From an uncultured Sutterella sp. (GTDB taxonomy: Bacteria; Pseudomonadota; Gammaproteobacteria; Burkholderiales; Burkholderiaceae_F), in assembly GCA_934255515.1 (NCBI GenBank), contig CAKQON010000009.1:1-45027 (forward strand): DNA of 45,027 bases. The letters run 5' to 3'. Shown one piece after another: positions 38,167 to 45,027 of the stretch. The position numbers and the translations under genes are program-made. The notes below the pieces were generated by a model. That model was not told the origin of the DNA. It saw only the letters and a program-made list of their open reading frames with translations, and ran no database searches. How positions within the stretch are numbered: position 1 is the stretch's first letter; each line of letters starts with the position of its first letter.

Positions 38167-39285
38167 ATGAAGCTTATTGCCAGTCCTGTTGAGAATCTGT
38201 TCAAACCCGTCAAAACGGTATCGGGCATTGTTGAACGCAATCAGTCCCTGCCTGTGATCAGCAACATTCTGATCGAGCAAAAGGACGAATCCGTCACATT
38301 CTCGACAACTGACCTTGATATTCAGATCCGTACCTCTGCGCCTGTTGGCGTCTCCGGAGCGGAAGGCACCTTCACGGTTTCAGCACAGAAAACATCTGAA
38401 ATTCTTGCGGCACTCCGCCCGCTTGATGTTGTCGAAATTGATGTCGGAGAGGATGGACTTGCAGCCTTCTCCGTTTCCGGAGGCCGCTTCACCGTGCAAA
38501 CGCTTCCGCCGGAGGACTTCCCGGTCATTAAAACCCAGACTCCGGTCAGTTCGTTTACATTGCCCGCCAAAACCCTTCGCTATCTGCTGACAATGACCTC
38601 CTTTGCCATGGCTGCAAAGGACATTCGTTACTACCTGATGGGCGTTCTGCTCGTCGCTCAGGGCTCAAAACTCCGTGCCGTGGCAACGGATACGCATCGT
38701 CTCGCTTATTGCGAAGCGGTAGTGGACGGCATGATGCAGGACGAAAAGGTCGAGGCGATTGTTCCTAGAAAAACTGTACGCGAACTGATGCGCATTCTCC
38801 CGGAAGACGATTCACCGGTTGTTGTCAATCTTGGCGATACGCAGATCTGCTTCAAGTTCGACAATGTTGAATTCATCTCGAAGCTGATTGAAGGGAAGTT
38901 CCCTGATTATCAGCGCGTCATGCCGACGGAGGATACGAATCCGCAGTGCGTCCGCCTGAATCGGGAAGAACTTCTTCTGGCGCTTCGGCGTGTGCAGATT
39001 CTCACCAATGAAAAATTCCACGGCATGCGCTGGCTTTTCAAGGAAGGCGAACTGCTCATCCAAGGCAATAACGCCGAACAGGAAGAAGCCAGCCAAACGA
39101 TTCATGCTCCCTGGACATGGGGAGAACTCGATATCGGCTTCAATCTGCTCTACATGATTGAGCTTCTTACAAATCTGAAAAATTCCGAAGTGGACTTCCA
39201 TTTCGCTCCCACGCCAAAGAGCGTCCTGGTCACGATGCCGGAATCTTCCAGCTTCCGCTACCTCATCATGCCGATGAGAATTTAA
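38167..39285 (+). CDS. dnaN: DNA polymerase III beta sliding clamp
   Basis: A 372-residue processivity clamp made of three similar domains that dimerise into a ring. Typical features are GIVERNQSLPVISNILI near the start, ATDTHRLAYCE in the middle and the C-terminal YLIMPMRI (E. coli ends MPMRL), which belongs to the binding pocket for clamp partners. It follows dnaA by 54 bases. Confidence 0.98.
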   Translation: MKLIASPVENLFKPVKTVSGIVERNQSLPVISNILIEQKDESVTFSTTDLDIQIRTSAPVGVSGAEGTFTVSAQKTSEILAALRPLDVVEIDVGEDGLAAFSVSGGRFTVQTLPPEDFPVIKTQTPVSSFTLPAKTLRYLLTMTSFAMAAKDIRYYLMGVLLVAQGSKLRAVATDTHRLAYCEAVVDGMMQDEKVEAIVPRKTVRELMRILPEDDSPVVVNLGDTQICFKFDNVEFISKLIEGKFPDYQRVMPTEDTNPQCVRLNREELLLALRRVQILTNEKFHGMRWLFKEGELLIQGNNAEQEEASQTIHAPWTWGELDIGFNLLYMIELLTNLKNSEVDFHFAPTPKSVLVTMPESSSFRYLIMPMRI

Positions 39286-39301
39286 GCAGCGTTTTGCGAC
39301 A

Positions 39302-39330
39302 GAGGCGCATTCGGTCAAAGAATGCGCCTC
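39302..39330 (+). other. dnaN-gyrB intercistronic hairpin
   Basis: GAGGCGCATTC (39302-39312) and GAATGCGCCTC (39320-39330) pair perfectly over 11 bp with a 7-base loop, 17 bases after the dnaN stop. There is no T-run, so partial termination or mRNA stabilisation is more likely than full termination. Confidence 0.6.
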
Positions 39331-39358
39331 ATCAAGGCTTTCTTCGACTCGCACCTAA

Positions 39359-41974
<2,616 letters not shown>

Positions 41975-41987
41975 TGCCTTAGTTCCC

Positions 41988-42019
41988 GGCGTCCGGAAAT
42001 CTCTTCCGGGCGCCTTTTT
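41988..42019 (+). terminator. Rho-independent terminator of gyrB
   Basis: GGCGTCCGGAA (41988-41998) pairs with TTCCGGGCGCC (42004-42014) with one mismatch, followed by five T. It lies 13 bases past gyrB. Confidence 0.9.
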
Positions 42020-42036
42020 CTTCCAAGAATTCCTAG

Positions 42037-42969
42037 ATGACTGCCCAAACTGAACAGTTAGTTGTTGCCGTCTCTTCCAGAGCGCTTTTCGACCTAGAAA
42101 AAGAACATCAGCTTTTTGAAACTCAGGGTTATGAAGCCTTTCGAGACTTTCAGGTCAGAATGAAGGATGAGCCTTTGAAGCCAGGTGTCGCCTTTCCCTT
42201 TGTCAAACGCTTTCTTGGCCTCAATAAGCTCTTTCCCAGCCTGGAACCCTTTCGCGTGGTTGCGTTATCGCGCAATTCTCCGGAAACAGCGAGGCGCTTC
42301 TTCAATTCCTGCCGCCATTATCAACTTCCAATTCATGCCGGCGCCTTCACTTCCGGACAGTCCACCTTTCCCTACATCTCAGCATTTAAGGTCTCACTGT
42401 TCCTATCCGCCAACGCTGCCAATGTTACCCGAGCGATTGAAGCCGGCCTTCCTGGCGGCTTAGTGTTGCCGAACCGTATGGCGGATGACAGTGATGACGA
42501 CGACCCGACGCTAAGGATCGCATTTGATTTCGACGGCGTTCTTGCTGATGATGAATCTGAGAGGTGCTATCAGAAGGAAGGCCTTTCGGCGTTCCATAAG
42601 AACGAAATGGAAAAAGCGGAAACTCCGCATGCTCCCGGCCCATTGAGAGACTTGTTTGCGCGGCTTTCAGCTTTCCAGCGTCTGGATTATCAGACCCGAG
42701 GCAGCAAGGACCCTTACTTCAAGCCTGCCATCCGCATCTCCATTGTCACCTCCAGAGGCGCACCGAGTGAAGAACGATTAATCACAACCTTAAAAAGCTT
42801 TGGCATGAGCGCGGCAGAACTCTTCCTGCTTGACGGACTCGACAAAGGCAGCATCCTGGAAGCTATCCGCCCCCATATCTTCTTTGATGATCAGGCGCGA
42901 AATCTCGAAAAAATGCAGGCGCAGATACCCAGCGTACTCGTCCCGTTCGGCATCCATAACAAGCAATGA
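42037..42969 (+). CDS. Cytosolic 5'-nucleotidase (NT5C1-like family)
   Basis: A 310-residue protein matching the bacterial relatives of cytosolic 5'-nucleotidase IA/IB. Recognisable blocks are VAVSSRALFDLEKEHQLFET, EPLKPGVAFPFVKRFLGLN, ALSRNSPETARRFFNS and LFLSANAANV, the aspartate motif IAFDFDGVLADDESERCYQ (HAD-like DxD), and IFFDDQARNLE near the end. The expected reaction is removal of the 5'-phosphate from a nucleoside monophosphate such as AMP or dAMP; the substrate is not known. It follows the gyrB terminator and has its own start without a clear Shine-Dalgarno. Confidence 0.9.
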   Translation: MTAQTEQLVVAVSSRALFDLEKEHQLFETQGYEAFRDFQVRMKDEPLKPGVAFPFVKRFLGLNKLFPSLEPFRVVALSRNSPETARRFFNSCRHYQLPIHAGAFTSGQSTFPYISAFKVSLFLSANAANVTRAIEAGLPGGLVLPNRMADDSDDDDPTLRIAFDFDGVLADDESERCYQKEGLSAFHKNEMEKAETPHAPGPLRDLFARLSAFQRLDYQTRGSKDPYFKPAIRISIVTSRGAPSEERLITTLKSFGMSAAELFLLDGLDKGSILEAIRPHIFFDDQARNLEKMQAQIPSVLVPFGIHNKQ

Positions 42970-43034
42970 AAAACACATAAATTTCAGTAAGTAATGGAAT
43001 ATTACCAACAAGCAATTCACTATTAACCCATAGG

Positions 43035-43342
43035 GTATCCACAGACAATCCACAAGCTAGAATGAACCTCTTTGCAAATTTTCCTCATCTCCCTTATTCA
43101 ATTAAATCTTTATATTTAATAAGTAGTCGTTAGTAGTAGGTAAAACGTTTTCTGTGGATAACCTGATTTTATTCATTACTATCAAACAAATGAGATACAT
43201 GTTTGGTTGTGGATAGGTGGATGAATGCACTGTGGGCAAGCATGGATAGTCTGGGGATGAATTTTCAGGAATTCCCGGCTATTTGCTAGTTGTCCACAAA
43301 TCTCTGCATCAACATAAAAGTTGTTCACGTAAGTTGTTCACA
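43035..43342. promoter_or_regulatory. Second cluster of DnaA-box-like sites beyond gyrB
   Basis: The 396-bp gap (42970-43365) has one perfect box TGTGGATAA (43153-43161). Near matches are GTATCCACA (43035-43043), CAATCCACA (43046-43054), TGTGGATAG (43208-43216), TGTGGGCAA (43231-43239), TTGTCCACA (43290-43298), TTGTTCACG (43321-43329) and TTGTTCACA (43334-43342). An AT-rich run lies at 43097-43127. No coding frame is evident. It may be a second DnaA-binding locus or part of the origin. Confidence 0.6.
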
Positions 43343-43365
43343 TAGTAGACAGCATTTTTGTTTAT

Positions 43366-44160
43366 ATGTCTTTAACCTCCGCTTTTCTGCCTTGGTTCGC
43401 GCCGAAGCTCTCACGCTCTATGCGGGGAGTCATCAATAATCTTGGGCATCGAACAGTCTTCATGCGAGGAGAGCGTATTTATGAGTCTCCGGGCTTTTTC
43501 CAGAAGCTGATGCTGGTTGAACGTGGTGTGGTTGCGAAGGCTCTCCTTGATCCTTTTCATAAGGATCCTCTGTTGATTTCTCTTTCTGGTCCGGGGGCGT
43601 TCTGCGGCAGTTACGAAACGCTATTTCTACAGGACAGAATGCAGCGCCGGCATTGGTGCATGACTACCACGGAAGTTGTGGTTGCCAATGCGGATCTCTT
43701 GCTGCGCATTTGTGATCAGAATCCATCGTGGCAGCGAGAGCTTTCACACTACTCCTCCATCTGCGCCGTATCTGATCGACTCGGGCTTTTGGTGACGCAC
43801 TCTGCTACGGTAGAAGAGCGCCTTGCTATTTTTCTTGTAGCAAACTCAATTTCCGCGAACCAGGATTTTCAGGATCTTCTTCGGGAAGGTGTTGTGGAAT
43901 GGGTAGCGCTCAGCGTCATTCCTTCTTTACAAGTCGCATCTTCCGTTATCAATACCTCGCCAGAGCAAATACGAGAGGTGCTCAGGCAGTGGCTGAAGGA
44001 GGACAGGATCCGATATCTCTCACATAAAGTTCTCGTTTCTCGGGAACTTCTCTCTGGAAGCTGGCAGAAAATTCAGCCGATTCTCCAGACTGCAAATGTT
44101 TACGAAGCGGAAGCCCTCAGGACTTCTTTACCTGTGCGCGATCTCGAACTGCCTCGCTAA
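43366..44160 (+). CDS. Divergent Crp/Fnr-family transcriptional regulator
   Basis: A 264-residue protein with a Crp/Fnr-like plan: an N-terminal cNMP-like beta-roll (about residues 20-120; GHRTVFMRGERIYESPGFFQ, then GPGAFCGSYETLF), a dimer helix (about 120-150), and a C-terminal region with a winged-HTH (SLQVASSVINTSPEQIREVLRQWLKEDRI). The usual cyclic-nucleotide GE...R-S/T-A motif is not conserved, so the effector, if any, is unclear. The four Fnr-type cysteines are absent. Its upstream region holds the second DnaA-box cluster. The ATG lacks a visible Shine-Dalgarno. Its target genes are unknown. Confidence 0.8.
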   Translation: MSLTSAFLPWFAPKLSRSMRGVINNLGHRTVFMRGERIYESPGFFQKLMLVERGVVAKALLDPFHKDPLLISLSGPGAFCGSYETLFLQDRMQRRHWCMTTTEVVVANADLLLRICDQNPSWQRELSHYSSICAVSDRLGLLVTHSATVEERLAIFLVANSISANQDFQDLLREGVVEWVALSVIPSLQVASSVINTSPEQIREVLRQWLKEDRIRYLSHKVLVSRELLSGSWQKIQPILQTANVYEAEALRTSLPVRDLELPR

Positions 44161-44209
44161 ACTTCTAAAACGCTTTCGGCTTTCGGTTCATCTCTTTTTA
44201 CGGTTGATG

Positions 44210-44872
44210 ATGCACATGCAGCGAATCTCATTCAGAAAGGCTTCCCTGGCTCTTAGCTTGACGGTCGGTGTCGTAATGCTTTCCGGGTGCATAGCCGCCC
44301 CCTTGATTGTTGGCGGGGCAGCCGCAACAACGGCATCGGTTGTAACAGACCGCAGAACTGCCGGTTCCATCGTGAGCGATGAGGTTGTGGAAAAACGCGT
44401 GTCTTATGAAATAGAACAGGCTCTTGGGAAGAGTCAGCCCCATCATGTGACGGTGACCGCCTATGATGGCCGCGTTTTACTCTCGGGAGAAATTAATTCT
44501 CTGGGGAATAGAAAGGCCGTTGAACAGATTGCTACCGCAAGTCCGGATGTTCGTGGAGTCGTTAATGAGCTTGCGGTGATGGAGCCGTCATCGCTTTCGA
44601 CGCGTTTGTCTGATTCGCTCCTCGCAACCCGGGTTCGAACTTCTATTGTCGGCAACAGCAAGATTTCTCTGAACCAGATGAAGGTGGTGGCCGAAAGAGG
44701 CATCATCTACCTGATGGGGCTTGTGACTGGAGATGAGGCTCAGATTGCTGCTCAGACTGCGGCAAAAATTTCCGGCGTTCAGAAGGTCATTACCTGCTTT
44801 ACGATCGCTATGCGTGAGGAAATTGAACAGCGAATGAAGACCGTTGAACAGAATCAGCCTAAGGAAGATTAA
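44210..44872 (+). CDS. BON-domain outer-membrane lipoprotein (DolP/OsmY-like)
   Basis: A roughly 220-residue lipoprotein. A signal peptide (about FRKASLALSLTVGVVMLSGC) ends in a lipobox LSGC. IVGGAAATTASVVTDRRTAG follows, as in DolP (YraP). Two BON domains come next: one with HHVTVTAYDGRVLLSGEI, the other with SNMKVVAERGIIYLMG-like sequence (NQMKVVAERGIIYLMGLVTG). DolP binds anionic phospholipid and supports outer-membrane integrity; that role is inferred. Candidate ATGs are 44207, 44210 and 44216; a longer frame back to 44096 overlaps the regulator and is rejected. It ends 32 bases before a strong terminator. Confidence 0.88.
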   Translation: MHMQRISFRKASLALSLTVGVVMLSGCIAAPLIVGGAAATTASVVTDRRTAGSIVSDEVVEKRVSYEIEQALGKSQPHHVTVTAYDGRVLLSGEINSLGNRKAVEQIATASPDVRGVVNELAVMEPSSLSTRLSDSLLATRVRTSIVGNSKISLNQMKVVAERGIIYLMGLVTGDEAQIAAQTAAKISGVQKVITCFTIAMREEIEQRMKTVEQNQPKED

Positions 44873-44904
44873 GGCTGTCGCACTGAGCAGTCTTCATGAA
44901 TAAG

Positions 44905-44949
44905 AAAACGGGCTTTTCAATCTCACTGGATTGATAAAGCCCGTTTTTT
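44905..44949 (+). terminator. Terminator after the BON-domain gene
   Basis: AAAACGGGCTTT and AAAGCCCGTTTT form the main stem, extended by CAATC/GATTG, and the stem runs into six T at 44944-44949. The right-hand 77-bp repeat starts two bases later, at 44951. Confidence 0.9.
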
Positions 44950-44950
44950 C

Positions 44951-45027
44951 TGGCTCTTCGGAAATTACCGGGCAAACGATACCTATAGGGAAGTAGCTCC
45001 ATCCCATAACTGAGTTTCCCGAATCGC
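44951..45027. repeat. Right copy of exact 77-bp terminal inverted repeat
   Basis: Exact reverse complement of bases 1-77. It starts immediately after the T-tract of the BON gene terminator, and reading outward it gives the same TGGCTCTTCGG edge as the left copy. Both chromosomal flanks therefore enter the same repeated sequence in the same direction. Confidence 0.9.

Noticed and set aside
44096..44209. N-terminal extension of the BON-domain protein
   Set aside because: It overlaps the end of the Crp-like gene and would bury the lipoprotein signal peptide; starts at 44207-44216 fit the lipobox.

Overview
The window is a chromosomal origin region from a betaproteobacterium, most likely Burkholderiales. 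The gene order supports this: rpmH-rnpA-yidD-yidC-mnmE-mnmG-rsmG-parAB-atpIBEFHAGDC-hemE-priA runs on one side of the origin, and dnaA-dnaN-gyrB runs on the other. My best guess is a gut Sutterellaceae-type organism. That rests on gene order and a mid-50s GC impression, not on a computed phylogeny, so it is low confidence.

Layout from left to right: (1) 1-77, an exact 77-bp sequence that recurs inverted at 44951-45027. (2) 113-6694, an RND multidrug efflux operon on the minus strand (adaptor, pump, outer-membrane channel, TetR repressor), with two tandem palindromes in its promoter. (3) 6938-7585, a MarC-family membrane protein. (4) 7656-12479, glmU-glmS (UDP-GlcNAc synthesis) and a sodium:solute symporter. 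(5) 12720-14979, a DUF971 protein, UbiE and a Tim44-domain membrane protein (a quinone-linked cluster). (6) 15072-18579, tRNA-Arg(CCG), priA and hemE. (7) 18698-19102, a universal stress protein. (8) 19328-26351, the complete F1Fo ATP synthase operon. (9) 26491-33360, parAB, a second MarC protein, rsmG, mnmG, mnmE and a small orphan membrane protein. (10) 33454-36134, yidC, yidD, rnpA and rpmH. (11) 36135-36750, oriC with five consensus DnaA boxes. (12) 36751-41974, dnaA, dnaN and gyrB on the plus strand. (13) 42037-44872, a 5'-nucleotidase, a 396-bp gap holding a second cluster of DnaA-box-like sites, a divergent Crp/Fnr-like regulator and a BON-domain lipoprotein.

Nearly every gene from 7.6 to 36.1 kb lies on the minus strand and everything right of 36.7 kb is on the plus strand. 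Transcription therefore runs away from oriC on both sides, as expected for highly expressed housekeeping genes.

I see no phage, CRISPR, restriction or toxin-antitoxin module, and no convincing wholly new system. The points worth a second look are mostly regulatory or structural: the exact 77-bp inverted ends, the second DnaA-box cluster beyond gyrB, DnaA boxes upstream of priA, paired TetR operators over the efflux promoter, a Shine-Dalgarno apparently brought to its start codon by a hairpin in marC, and terminator-like hairpins abutting the starts of parA and the DUF971 gene.
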